From assembly GCF_018332715.1 (NCBI RefSeq), contig NZ_BOQP01000009.1, positions 1-52,949 of the forward strand: DNA of 52,949 nucleotides, given 5' to 3'. Position numbers and translations under genes: made by a program. Of the stretch, positions 8,697 through 17,608 are shown in pieces. The first letter of the stretch is position 1, and the number at the start of each line of letters is the position of its first letter. This stretch comes from Winogradskya consettensis (GTDB taxonomy: Bacteria > Actinomycetota > Actinomycetes > Mycobacteriales > Micromonosporaceae). The notes beneath the pieces are model-generated. The model saw nothing but the letters and a program-made list of their open reading frames with translations, was not told where the DNA came from and did not search any database.

Positions 8697-9845
8697 ATGA
8701 CGCACACCGCCCGACGACTGCTCACTGGGCCGTTGCTGCTCGCCGCCGTATGCGCCGGGTTCGCAGCGCCGCAGGCTGCGAGCGCCGCCGCCACCGGTGT
8801 CGCCACGACCGTCAAGGTGACGGGCTCACTCAAGGTGCGCTCGGCGCCGTCGCTGACCGCCCGGGCGGTCGGCACGCTGCGCGGCGGGGACAAGGTCACC
8901 GTGGTCTGCCAGACCGCGGGGCAGAAGGTACGCGGCTCCGTGCGCACCTCGGCAGCCTGGGACCGCCTCGGCACCGGCCGCTACGTCTCCCACGCGTACG
9001 TCACCACGTCGAAGAAGATCCCGGTCTGCGCCGCCGAGTCCGGTGCCGCCGTCCCGACCAAGGCCAAGCCGGCCACCGCCGCGAACGCCAAGCGTTTCGT
9101 GGTCGGCACGGTGAAGAGCCTCGAGGGCAAGGTCAATCTGCGCTCGGCGCCCGCGACATCCGGAGCAGTGCTCGCATCGGTGAACACCGGTCGCAAGATC
9201 AACCTGCTCTGCAAGGTCGCCGGGGAGAGCGTCACCGGCACGGTCCGGACCACGAAGCAGTGGGACCGGACGTCGGTCGGCACCTACATCTCGCACGGCT
9301 TCATCTACTCGGGCCCGCTGCCGGTCTGCGCGGGTGCCGTGGTCAGCGACGAGCCGGCGGTCACGCTGACCCCGGAGCAGTTCATCCGGGCATCGGTCGC
9401 CGGTGCGCAGCGGGGCTGGCGCGAGTTCGGCGTCCCGCCGTCGGTCACGATCGCCCAGGCCATCCTCGAGTCGGGCTGGGGCCGCAGCGGCCTCGCCGCC
9501 GTGGACCGGAACTACTTCGGCATCAAGTGCTTCAACGGCGCGTTCGGCAGGTACGCGGACGGCTGCCACGTCTACAACACCCAGGAGTGCACGAAGGCCG
9601 GCACCTGCTTCGCGACCACCGGCGCGTTCCGGACGTACCCCACCATGGCCCACTCGTTCCGGGACCACGGCAGCTTCCTGCGGGTCAACCCCCGCTACGC
9701 CGGCGCGTTCGACTACACCACCGACGCGAACAAGTTCATCTTCAAGATCTGGAAGGCCGGGTACGCCACCGACCCCAACTACGTCACGAAGGTCACCGGG
9801 ATCATGGCCGCCTGGAACCTGTACCAGTACGACACCTGGAAGTAA
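8697..9845 (+). CDS. gsmA: GsmA-like sporangiospore cell-wall hydrolase
   Basis: The 382-residue product has a signal peptide ending near AAPQAASAA and two SH3b-like repeats (about 37-113 and 136-208, each with LKVRSAPS or VNLRSAPA and a W-DR-GTY/RYVSH ending). The C-terminal glucosaminidase domain (about 225-380) has the probable catalytic Glu258 in AQAILESGWGRSG. This order matches GsmA of Actinoplanes missouriensis, a peptidoglycan hydrolase needed to separate spores in sporangia. The ATG at 8697 is preferred over 8691 because GAGGGG is better spaced. Four cysteines in the catalytic domain may form disulfides. I could not find a confident FliA-like promoter upstream. Confidence 0.85.
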   Translation: MTHTARRLLTGPLLLAAVCAGFAAPQAASAAATGVATTVKVTGSLKVRSAPSLTARAVGTLRGGDKVTVVCQTAGQKVRGSVRTSAAWDRLGTGRYVSHAYVTTSKKIPVCAAESGAAVPTKAKPATAANAKRFVVGTVKSLEGKVNLRSAPATSGAVLASVNTGRKINLLCKVAGESVTGTVRTTKQWDRTSVGTYISHGFIYSGPLPVCAGAVVSDEPAVTLTPEQFIRASVAGAQRGWREFGVPPSVTIAQAILESGWGRSGLAAVDRNYFGIKCFNGAFGRYADGCHVYNTQECTKAGTCFATTGAFRTYPTMAHSFRDHGSFLRVNPRYAGAFDYTTDANKFIFKIWKAGYATDPNYVTKVTGIMAAWNLYQYDTWK

Positions 9846-9854
9846 CGCTGAGTC

Positions 9855-9900
9855 AGGTTGTGTGCAATTTAGTTGTGCACAACTAAATTGCACACAACCT
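9855..9900. repeat. 46-bp perfect palindrome
   Basis: Every base from 9855 to 9877 pairs with 9900 to 9878, with no spacer; the centre is GTTGTG|CACAAC. Flanking pairs 9854/9901 do not match. It is AT-rich compared with its surroundings and lies 10 bases after the gsmA stop and about 100 bases before the histidine kinase start. It may be a transcription terminator for gsmA (TTTCT follows) or a binding site for a dimeric MarR-type regulator. Confidence 0.9.
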
Positions 9901-10001
9901 TTCTGGGGCGCGCGGGCGGCAACGGGCGCCGCGGGTTGCGGGAAGCGCACGGACGGCACCTCCGTCGGCGGAACCTCGTCGGCGGGGGTGTTCTGCGTCC
10001 T

Positions 10002-12263
10002 ATGCTCCTGTCAGTGAGCAGCAGAAACGGGCCGAGCGCGTGGCAGGGACGCTTCGTCGGTCCGCTGCTCGCCGCGAACGTGCTCGTCGTCGGTCTGACC
10101 GCGACGCTGCTCACCGTCGGGGCGCTGCGCGAGGACCAGCGCGCGGCGGCCGCCCGGGTGATGGATCAGCGCACCGCCGTCGCGCGGACCGCGGTGACGA
10201 CGGAGACCGGCCGCTACCGCGACCTCATGCAGGCGGTGGCCGCGGGTCTCGGTACCAACACCCGGCTCACGTCGTCCGACTTCACCGCCGCCACGGCCCC
10301 GCTCGACCGGGCGACGCTGCCCGGAGCCACCTCGGTCGCGTTCGTGGTCCCGGCGGCGGCGGGCCGGGTCGCTGCGACCCAGGCTCTCTGGCGCAGCCGC
10401 GGGGCCGCGGATCTCGAGCTCAAGCCGAAAGGTACGCCCGCCGAGCACTACTTCTCCGTCTTCCAGCGCACCCTCAACAACAACGAGGAGCGCCCCGCCG
10501 GTATCGACGTGGCGGAGTCCCCGGAGGGTGCCGCGGCGCTGGTGGAGGCGCGGCACACCGGCCGGCCGACGGTCTCCGCGGCGTACGTGCTGCTGCGCGA
10601 CCGTGACCTGCCCGCCAACCGCCAGCAGCTGTCGTTCCTGTTCGTGACGCCGGTCTTCGCCCCGGAGTTCCAGGGCTGGCTCGCGCTCGGGCTGCACGGC
10701 GAGGACTTTCTCGGCGGCGTGCTCAGCGAGGCCAGCCAGGGCCTGCTCGACGGCCGGCTGTACGCGTTCGACGGCGCCGGCAAACGCGTCCAGGTGGCCT
10801 CGTACGACGCGAGGGGCCGCCTCGACCTGACCCGCACGGCGAGCTTCCCCGTCGCGGACCGGCAGTGGACCCTGGTCACGAGCGCCGACTCGCGCAACCT
10901 GCCCGGGGCCCGGACGAGCACCCCGGCAACGGTCCTGCTCGGCGGTCTCGTCGTCACGCTGATGCTCGCGCTGCTGGTCTGGATCCTGGCCACCGGCCGG
11001 ACCCGGGCCCGCAAGGAGGTGCTGGTCGCCACCGCCGAGCTGCGCGCCGCCGAGGCCGAGAGCCGCCGTCAGGCCGGTCTGCTCTCCGCCGTCATGACCA
11101 GCATCGGCGACGGGGTCGGCGTCGTCGACGAGGACGGGCACTTCCTGCTGCACAACCCGGCGGCGAAGGGGCTGCTCGGCATCTCCGACGACATCGACGA
11201 GCCGGAGGGCTGGCAGGAGCACTACGGGCTGTTCCGCGGGGACGGGCGCACCCCGTTCCCCCTGGAGGAGCTGCCGCTGATGCGGGCGCTGCGCGGTGAG
11301 TCCTGCGACGGCGTCGAGATCCTCATCCGCAACGGCCAGCGCAAGGACGGCATCCTGGTCAGCGTCGACGGTCGCCCGCTCGACCCGAGCGCCGGGCAGC
11401 ACGGCGCGGTCGCGGTGTTCCACGACATCACCGAGCTGCGCCGCTACGAGACCGACCTGGCCGTCTTCGCCGGGGTGGTGGCGCACGACCTCAAGGCGCC
11501 TCTCGCGATCATCCGCGGACACTGCGAGACCGCCGCCGACGAACTCGCCGACGCCCCCGAGGGCCCGGAGGTGTTCGAGGCGCGCGCGGCGATGGACCGG
11601 ATCGCCAACTCCGTGGACCGGATGGCCGCGCTGATCGACACGCTGCTCGCGTACACGACGTCGCGGGACGCCCCGCTGAAGCTGGAGACCGTCGCTCTCA
11701 GCCCGCTGGTCGCCGACGTGATCGCGCAGCGCACCGAGCACGTACGCCCGGACGGCGCCGCCCCCGACTTCTACGTGGGCCGGCTCCCCGAGGTCCGGGC
11801 CGACCCGGCGATGCTGCGGCACGTGCTCGACAACCTGATCGGCAACTCGCTCAAGTACGTCCCGAGCGGCCGGGGCGCGCGGATCGACGTGACCGCGGGA
11901 CCGGGGGCGCCGGGCTGGACCCGGATCGAGATCGCCGACCGCGGCATCGGCATCCCCGACTCGGACAAGCCCAACATCTTCGACTCGTTCCACCGGGCCC
12001 CGGCGGCCGCCCGTTACGCCGGCAGCGGGCTGGGCCTGGCGATCTGCCGCCGCATCGTGGAACGCCACGGCGGCAGGATCGGCGTGTCCGACAACCCGGG
12101 CGGGGGCACGCGCTTCCACTTCACCCTGCCGCTCGCCGCCGTGACCCTGGACCGGGCCCTCGCCGAACGCGCCGACGTGGTCGAGCTGACCCGCCTCGGA
12201 GAAAACGTCAGACCGGCCGGAGAAAACGTCAGGCCTGCCGGAGAAAGGGTCAGGCCGACCTGA
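10002..12263 (+). CDS. CHASE-PAS sensor histidine kinase
   Basis: This 753-residue kinase has a first transmembrane helix (about 17-38) and an extracytoplasmic CHASE-type ligand domain (about 60-280, with LLRDRDLPANRQQLSFLFV). A second helix (about 305-328) and a PAS domain (about 355-480) follow. The HisKA dimerisation segment carries phospho-acceptor His495 in VVAHDLKAPLA. The HATPase domain carries DNLIGNSLKYV, ADRGIGIP and SGLGLAICRRIVERHGG. The C-terminus ends in three copies of a seven-residue repeat (GENVRPA). The ATG at 10002 is a best guess; no strong ribosome site is seen and a GTG at 10014 is possible. A response regulator lies convergently downstream. Confidence 0.88.
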   Translation: MLLSVSSRNGPSAWQGRFVGPLLAANVLVVGLTATLLTVGALREDQRAAAARVMDQRTAVARTAVTTETGRYRDLMQAVAAGLGTNTRLTSSDFTAATAPLDRATLPGATSVAFVVPAAAGRVAATQALWRSRGAADLELKPKGTPAEHYFSVFQRTLNNNEERPAGIDVAESPEGAAALVEARHTGRPTVSAAYVLLRDRDLPANRQQLSFLFVTPVFAPEFQGWLALGLHGEDFLGGVLSEASQGLLDGRLYAFDGAGKRVQVASYDARGRLDLTRTASFPVADRQWTLVTSADSRNLPGARTSTPATVLLGGLVVTLMLALLVWILATGRTRARKEVLVATAELRAAEAESRRQAGLLSAVMTSIGDGVGVVDEDGHFLLHNPAAKGLLGISDDIDEPEGWQEHYGLFRGDGRTPFPLEELPLMRALRGESCDGVEILIRNGQRKDGILVSVDGRPLDPSAGQHGAVAVFHDITELRRYETDLAVFAGVVAHDLKAPLAIIRGHCETAADELADAPEGPEVFEARAAMDRIANSVDRMAALIDTLLAYTTSRDAPLKLETVALSPLVADVIAQRTEHVRPDGAAPDFYVGRLPEVRADPAMLRHVLDNLIGNSLKYVPSGRGARIDVTAGPGAPGWTRIEIADRGIGIPDSDKPNIFDSFHRAPAAARYAGSGLGLAICRRIVERHGGRIGVSDNPGGGTRFHFTLPLAAVTLDRALAERADVVELTRLGENVRPAGENVRPAGERVRPT

Positions 12264-12301
12264 GAAAGAGCCAGGCCGGCGGGGGAGAGCGTCAGGCCGG
12301 C
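12197..12301. repeat. Five tandem 21-bp repeats across two convergent gene ends
   Basis: Units start at 12197, 12218, 12239, 12260 and 12281, with consensus CGGAGAAAACGTCAGGCCGGC, degrading toward the right. Units 1-3 encode the kinase tail. The kinase stop (12261-12263) falls in unit 4, and the opposing response-regulator stop (12292-12294) falls in unit 5. Confidence 0.9.
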
Positions 12302-12657
12302 CGGGGTGGCAGGAGCGACGCCACGCACGCCAGGAGCTGGGCGGGCAGGAACGGCTTGAGCAGAGTGGCGCTCGCACCGGCCTCCGCGGCGCGGGCGTCG
12401 CCGGGCAGCATCGAGCCGCTGGCCAGGACCACGGGGATGTGCCGCAGGCCCTCGTCCGCGCGGATCGCCCGGCACAGGTCGAGCCCGGTCATCTTCGGCA
12501 TGTCGACGTCGGTGACGACGATGTCGGGCAGGTGCTTGCGTACCGCTTCCAGGGCTTCCTCACCGTCGGTGGTGGTGACCACCTCGTGCCCGGCCCTCTC
12601 GAGAGCCCGGCGCAGCACGAACAGAATGTCCTCGTGGTCCTCGGCGACGACGATCAT
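12292..12657 (-). CDS. Single-domain response regulator (REC only)
   Basis: This 121-residue protein is a lone receiver domain: acidic pair Glu6-Asp7, phospho-acceptor Asp50 in IVVTDVDMPKMTG, Ser80 in VVLASGS and Lys101 in ATLLKPF. There is no output domain, so it must act through partners, as phosphorelay intermediates do. It is convergent with the CHASE-PAS kinase, which is the obvious candidate phosphodonor, although convergent rather than operonic. Its stop lies inside the 21-bp repeat array. Confidence 0.9.
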   Translation of the reverse strand: MIVVAEDHEDILFVLRRALERAGHEVVTTTDGEEALEAVRKHLPDIVVTDVDMPKMTGLDLCRAIRADEGLRHIPVVLASGSMLPGDARAAEAGASATLLKPFLPAQLLACVASLLPPRPA

Positions 12658-12767
12658 GGCCCCGGCCTCCGGTTTTGCGTTGTAGTCGCAGGGTTAAAGA
12701 CCGAGGCCACGTCCGGACACGGGCACGTGACCAATTTCCTTGTCGTCCCCAGGAGTTAGATGGGGGT

Positions 12768-13541
12768 ATGACGATTGCTTCCGTACCCCTCGACGGGGGC
12801 CTCTCCATGCCGTTGCTCGGCTTCGGCACCTGGCAGATCGAAGGACAAGCCGCGTACGAAGCGGTCCGTGAGGCTCTCGAGGCCGGATACCGGCACCTCG
12901 ACACCGCGACGGTCTACGGCAACGAGGCCGAGGTCGGGCGTGCTCTGGCAGACAGTGGCGTACCCCGCGACGAGGTGTTTGTAACCACCAAGATGCCCGC
13001 TCATCAGGCCGGGCAGGAGCGCGAGGTCCTCGCGGCGAGCCTCGAGGCCCTGCGCGTGAGCACCATCGACCTCTGGCTGATCCACTGGCAGCCCAGTGCG
13101 GGGCACTCCGTGCCGATGTGGCGTGCGATGCTCGCCGCCCGCGACGAGGGCCTCGTCCGGGCCGTCGGGGTCAGCAACTATGACATCAAGGACATCGACG
13201 AGCTGATCGACGAGACCGGGCAGAAGCCCGCCGTGAATCAGATCAAGTGGGGTCCCAGCCTGTACGACCCCGCGCTGGTCGCCGAGCACCGCGACCGGGG
13301 CGTCGTCGTCGAGGGCTACTCGCCGTTCAAGACCACGAACCTCAAGGACCCCGTCCTGACCCGGATCGCGTCCGCACACGGCGTCGACACCGCCCGGGTG
13401 GTGCTGCGCTGGCACATCCAGCACGGGATCGTGGTCATCCCCAAGAGCGTGACGCCCGAACGGATCTCCCGGAACGCCCAGGTCGGTGGTTTCGTGCTGT
13501 CCGAGGACGAGATGGCCCAGATCGACAAGCTGCGGCGATAA
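12768..13541 (+). CDS. Aldo/keto reductase
   Basis: This 257-residue TIM-barrel oxidoreductase has the AKR catalytic tetrad: Asp45 and Tyr50 (HLDTATVYGNE), Lys75 (VTTKMP) and His106 (LIHWQP). The cofactor region IPKSVTPERISRNAQ near residues 225-240 is typical of NADPH binding. The family reduces small aldehydes and ketones such as 2,5-diketo-gluconate or methylglyoxal; the natural substrate is not visible. The ATG at 12768 starts the canonical N-terminal beta hairpin. The gene is divergent from the response regulator. Confidence 0.92.
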   Translation: MTIASVPLDGGLSMPLLGFGTWQIEGQAAYEAVREALEAGYRHLDTATVYGNEAEVGRALADSGVPRDEVFVTTKMPAHQAGQEREVLAASLEALRVSTIDLWLIHWQPSAGHSVPMWRAMLAARDEGLVRAVGVSNYDIKDIDELIDETGQKPAVNQIKWGPSLYDPALVAEHRDRGVVVEGYSPFKTTNLKDPVLTRIASAHGVDTARVVLRWHIQHGIVVIPKSVTPERISRNAQVGGFVLSEDEMAQIDKLRR

Positions 13542-13584
13542 TCACCAGGCGCTCGGGGGCGCGGATGCCTATTGTTGTGTCGCC

Positions 13585-16500
13585 ATGTCTGTAGCCCCCG
13601 TAAGCCCGGATCCTGCCGAGCTCCGCCGCCGGATGTCCGAACTCCTCCCTCGCGACGAGCGCCGCCTGCGCCGCCGTCTCGACGGCACCCGCAGGATCCG
13701 CGACGACGTCGCGCGCTCCGCGGCCCTGACCGAGATAGCCGGCGAGGTCGAACGGGCGCAGGCGCGCCGCGCGGCCCGCATCGCGTCGATGCCGGTCGTC
13801 ACCTACCCCGCGGAGCTGCCGGTCAGCGCCCGCAAGGACGACATCCTCGCCGCGATCCGCGACAACCAGGTCGTGATCGTGGCGGGCGAGACCGGCTCCG
13901 GCAAGACCACCCAGATCCCCAAGATCTGCCTCGAGCTGGGCCGCGGCCTGAACGGCCAGATCGGGCACACCCAGCCCCGCCGGATCGCCGCGCGCACGGT
14001 CGCCGAGCGCATCGCCGAGGAGCTCGGCACCGAGCTCGGCGCCACGGTCGGCTACAAGGTCCGCTTCACCGATCAGGTCTCCGACGAGACCATGATCAAG
14101 GTGATGACCGACGGCATCCTGCTCGCCGAGATCCAGCACGACCGGATGCTGCGCCGCTACGACACGCTGATCATCGACGAGGCGCACGAGCGCAGCCTCA
14201 ACATCGACTTCATCCTCGGCTACCTGCGGCAACTCCTGTCCCAGCGCCCCGACCTCAAGCTGATCATCACCTCGGCGACCATCGAGACCCAGCGCTTCGC
14301 CGAGCACTTCAGCGACGCGGCCGGCAAGCCCGCGCCCGTGATCGAGGTGTCGGGCCGGACCTACCCGGTCGAGGTTCGATACAGGCCGCTTGTCGATGTG
14401 GTCGCCATCGAGGACGGGGAGCCGCGCGAAGAGCCGATCGACCTGGTCGACGGCATCTCCGCGGCCGTCAACGAGCTCGGCGGGGAGAGCAGCGGCGACA
14501 TCCTGGTGTTCCTCAGCGGCGAACGCGAGATCCGGGACACCGCCGACGCCCTCAACAAGCTCGACCTGCGCAACACCGAGGTCGTCCCGCTCTACGGCCG
14601 GTTGTCCGCCGCCGAGCAGCACAAGGTCTTCGAACGGCACACCGGCCGCCGCGTCGTGCTCGCCACCAACGTCGCCGAGACGTCGCTGACCGTGCCCGGC
14701 ATCCGCTACGTGATCGACCCCGGCACCGCGCGGATCTCGCGTTACAGCAGCCGGCTCAAGGTGCAGCGGCTCCCCATCGAAGCCGTGTCGCAGGCCAGCG
14801 CCAACCAGCGCAAAGGCCGCTGCGGGCGTACCTCTGACGGCATTTGCATCCGGCTCTACTCGGAGGAGGACTTCGAGGGGCGGCCCGAGTTCACCGAGCC
14901 GGAGATCCTGCGTACCAATCTGGCCTCCGTCATCCTGCAGATGACCAACCTGGGCCTGGGCGACCTGCAGAAGTTCCCCTTCATCGACCCGCCCGACAAG
15001 CGCAACGTCACCGACGGCGTCAAGCTCCTCGAGGAGCTCGGCGCGCTGGAGCAGCGCAACCTCACCCCGATGGGGCGCAAGCTCGCGGCGCTGCCCGTCG
15101 ACCCGCGGCTGGCCCGCATGGTCGTCGAGGGCGGCGTGCAGGAATGCGTCGCCGAGGTCATGGTCATCGCCGCGGCGCTGTCGATCCAGGACCCGCGCGA
15201 GCGCCCCACCGAGCGCCAGCAGCAGGCCGACGAGAAGCACGCCCGGTTCGTCGACAAGGAATCGGACTTCTTCAGCTACCTCAACCTGTGGCGCTATCTG
15301 CGCGAGAAACAGCGGGAGCTGTCCGGCAACCAGTTCCGCCGGATGTGTCGCAGCGAATATCTCAACTACCTGCGCGTACGCGAATGGCAGGACCTGTATG
15401 CCCAGCTCCGCCAGACCGCCCGGTCCCTCGATCTGACCTTCTCGGAGGACGACGAGAGCGTGCCCGCGGCGCAGCGGCTGCACACCGCCCTGCTGTCCGG
15501 CCTGCTCAGCCATATCGGGCTCAAGGACACCGACAAGCGTGAGTACCTCGGCGCCCGCGGGGCCAAGTTCGCGATCTTCCCCGGCTCGGCGCTGTTCAAG
15601 AAGCAGCCACGCTGGGTGATGTCCGCCGAGCTCGTCGAGACCTCCCGGCTCTGGGGCCGCGTCAACGCCCGCATCGAGCCGGAATGGGCCGAGCAACTCG
15701 CCCCGCACCTGGTGAAGCGCAGCTACAGCGAACCGCACTGGGAGAAGAAGCAGGGCGCCGTCATGGCGTACGAGAAGGTCACGCTCTACGGTCTGCCGAT
15801 CGTGCCGCGCCGCAAGGTCGGCTACGCCAAGGTCGACCCGGTCGTCTCGCGCGAGCTGTTCATCCGGCACGCCCTGGTCGAGGGCGACTGGGAGACCCAC
15901 CACACGTTCTTCGCCGAGAACACCACGCTGCTCGCCCGCATCGAGGAGATCGAGAACAGGGCCCGCCGCCGTGACATCCTCGTCGACGACGAGACCGTCT
16001 ACGACCTGTACGACGCGCGCATCCCCGCCGACGTGGTCTCCGCCCGGCACTTCGACTCGTGGTGGAAGAAGGCCCGCCACGACGACCCCCAGCTGCTCAC
16101 GTTCACCCGCGAGCTGCTGGTCAACACCGGGCGAGACGGGGTCGACCCGGGTGCGTATCCGGACGCCTGGCTGGTGCCGACCAACGATTCAAAAACCGAC
16201 AAGAGGGCAAACGGCGTACGTCTCCCGCTGAGCTACCAGTTCGAGCCCGGCGCCCGGGCCGACGGCGTGACCGTGCAGGTGCCGTTGCCGCTGCTGAACA
16301 AGCTCGACGCCGCCGACTTCGGCTGGAACGTCCCCGGCCTGCGCAAGGAGATCGTCGTCGCGCTGATCCGGGCCCTGCCCAAGCATCTGCGCACCAGTTT
16401 CGTGCCGGTCCCCGACTGGGCCGACACGGTGCTGTCCCGCATCCCGGCCCGCCGCGGCGATCTCAGCGACGCGGTCGGCGCCGAGCTGCGCAAACTCACC

Positions 16501-17550
16501 GGCACGATCGTGCCGCGTGACGCCTGGCGCCCCGACGCCGTGCCGGACCACCTGCGGATCAACTTCCGGGTCGTCAACGAGCAGGGCGCGCCGGTGGGGG
16601 AGGGCCGCGACCTCGACGTGCTGCGCGCGAGCCTGGCACCCAAGGTGCAACAGACCATCTCCGCTGCCGCCGGCGACATCGAACGGCGCGGCATCACGAC
16701 CAATGATTTCGGTACGCTCGCCAGGTCGATCAAACAGGTCCGCGGCGGGTACGAGGTCACGGTCTACCCCGCGCTGGCCGACGAGAAGGACAGCGTCGCG
16801 ATCCGGGTCTTCGAGAGCGAGGCCGAACAGCGCGAGGCGATGCGCGACGGCACCCGCCGGCTGCTCCTGCTCACGCTGCCCCCGGCGGCCCGCTACCTGC
16901 AGGGGCGCCTCGACAACCGGGCGAAACTGGAGTTGTCGCGCGGCAACCCGTACCGCTCGATCGCCGACCTGCTCGACGACTGCGCCGGGGCCGCCGTGGA
17001 CCGCCTCGTGCAGGACGCCGGCGGGCCGGTCTGGTCGACCCCGGAGTTCGCCAAGCTGCGCGACGAGGTGCGCGCCGACCTGGTCGACGCGACCGCCGCC
17101 GTCGTGACCCAGGTGCAGGCGGTGCTGGCCACGGCGTACGACGTCGGCCAGCGGCTCGGCACCACCCGCGACCCGTCGATGGTCCCGGCGCTCGCCGACA
17201 TCCGGGCCCAGCTCAAGGCGCTCGTCTACCCCGGTTTCGTCACCGACACGGGCTGGAGGCAGCTGCACCAGCTCCCGCGCTACCTCAAGGGCATCGTGCA
17301 CCGCCTCGACCGGCTCGGTGGCAACCTCGCCCGCGACCGGCAACTGATGGGTCAGCTGCAGGAGATCGAGCGCGAGTACCGCGAGCTGCGCGCCGACCTG
17401 CCGGTGGGCGGGCCGGCCGACGAGGGGCTGCGCGAGATCCGCTGGATGCTCGAGGAGCTGCGGATCAACTTCTTCGCGCAGGCGCTCGGTACGGCGTACC
17501 CCGTATCGGACAAACGCATCTACAAGGCGATGGACCAACTGCCGACCTGA
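13585..17550 (+). CDS. hrpA: ATP-dependent RNA helicase HrpA (DEAH box)
   Basis: This 1321-residue protein matches bacterial HrpA in length and layout. Motif I, GETGSGKTT, is at 101-109 and motif II, DEAH, is at 198-201. Motif III is SAT (about residue 230). The helicase C domain (VLATNVAETSLTVPG and the QRKGRCGRT motif VI), HA2/OB-fold and a long C-terminal DUF3418-type region (from about 730) follow. In other bacteria HrpA resolves stalled ribosomes and processes mRNA. The ATG at 13585 precedes the family's usual N-terminal coil. It lies 43 bases after the aldo/keto reductase stop. Confidence 0.95.
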   Translation: MSVAPVSPDPAELRRRMSELLPRDERRLRRRLDGTRRIRDDVARSAALTEIAGEVERAQARRAARIASMPVVTYPAELPVSARKDDILAAIRDNQVVIVAGETGSGKTTQIPKICLELGRGLNGQIGHTQPRRIAARTVAERIAEELGTELGATVGYKVRFTDQVSDETMIKVMTDGILLAEIQHDRMLRRYDTLIIDEAHERSLNIDFILGYLRQLLSQRPDLKLIITSATIETQRFAEHFSDAAGKPAPVIEVSGRTYPVEVRYRPLVDVVAIEDGEPREEPIDLVDGISAAVNELGGESSGDILVFLSGEREIRDTADALNKLDLRNTEVVPLYGRLSAAEQHKVFERHTGRRVVLATNVAETSLTVPGIRYVIDPGTARISRYSSRLKVQRLPIEAVSQASANQRKGRCGRTSDGICIRLYSEEDFEGRPEFTEPEILRTNLASVILQMTNLGLGDLQKFPFIDPPDKRNVTDGVKLLEELGALEQRNLTPMGRKLAALPVDPRLARMVVEGGVQECVAEVMVIAAALSIQDPRERPTERQQQADEKHARFVDKESDFFSYLNLWRYLREKQRELSGNQFRRMCRSEYLNYLRVREWQDLYAQLRQTARSLDLTFSEDDESVPAAQRLHTALLSGLLSHIGLKDTDKREYLGARGAKFAIFPGSALFKKQPRWVMSAELVETSRLWGRVNARIEPEWAEQLAPHLVKRSYSEPHWEKKQGAVMAYEKVTLYGLPIVPRRKVGYAKVDPVVSRELFIRHALVEGDWETHHTFFAENTTLLARIEEIENRARRRDILVDDETVYDLYDARIPADVVSARHFDSWWKKARHDDPQLLTFTRELLVNTGRDGVDPGAYPDAWLVPTNDSKTDKRANGVRLPLSYQFEPGARADGVTVQVPLPLLNKLDAADFGWNVPGLRKEIVVALIRALPKHLRTSFVPVPDWADTVLSRIPARRGDLSDAVGAELRKLTGTIVPRDAWRPDAVPDHLRINFRVVNEQGAPVGEGRDLDVLRASLAPKVQQTISAAAGDIERRGITTNDFGTLARSIKQVRGGYEVTVYPALADEKDSVAIRVFESEAEQREAMRDGTRRLLLLTLPPAARYLQGRLDNRAKLELSRGNPYRSIADLLDDCAGAAVDRLVQDAGGPVWSTPEFAKLRDEVRADLVDATAAVVTQVQAVLATAYDVGQRLGTTRDPSMVPALADIRAQLKALVYPGFVTDTGWRQLHQLPRYLKGIVHRLDRLGGNLARDRQLMGQLQEIEREYRELRADLPVGGPADEGLREIRWMLEELRINFFAQALGTAYPVSDKRIYKAMDQLPT

Positions 17551-17561
17551 CACGTTCTGTC

Positions 17562-17606
17562 CCGTTCCGCCCGTAGCCGTACGGTCCGCATGCGACCGTG
17601 GAACGG
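17562..17606 (+). promoter_or_regulatory. Nested inverted repeat covering the ribosome site of the GGDEF-EAL gene
   Basis: CCGTTCC (17562-17568) pairs with GGAACGG (17600-17606), and inside it ACGGTC (17581-17586) pairs with GACCGT (17594-17599). The right outer arm is the only purine-rich ribosome-binding candidate before the ATG at 17609. The hairpin could therefore mask translation initiation or act as part of the hrpA terminator. Confidence 0.4.
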
Positions 17607-17608
17607 AA

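Noticed and set aside
12197..12301. Possible CRISPR array
   Set aside because: The 21-bp units are directly contiguous with no unique spacers, and no cas genes are present.
14370..14385. GGTTCGA-type string suggestive of a tRNA T-loop
   Set aside because: It lies inside the hrpA coding sequence with no cloverleaf around it; the similar string near 50790 is also within a gene.
13435..16080. 881-codon minus-strand frame opposite hrpA
   Set aside because: There are no domains and the composition is biased; the plus strand carries all HrpA motifs.
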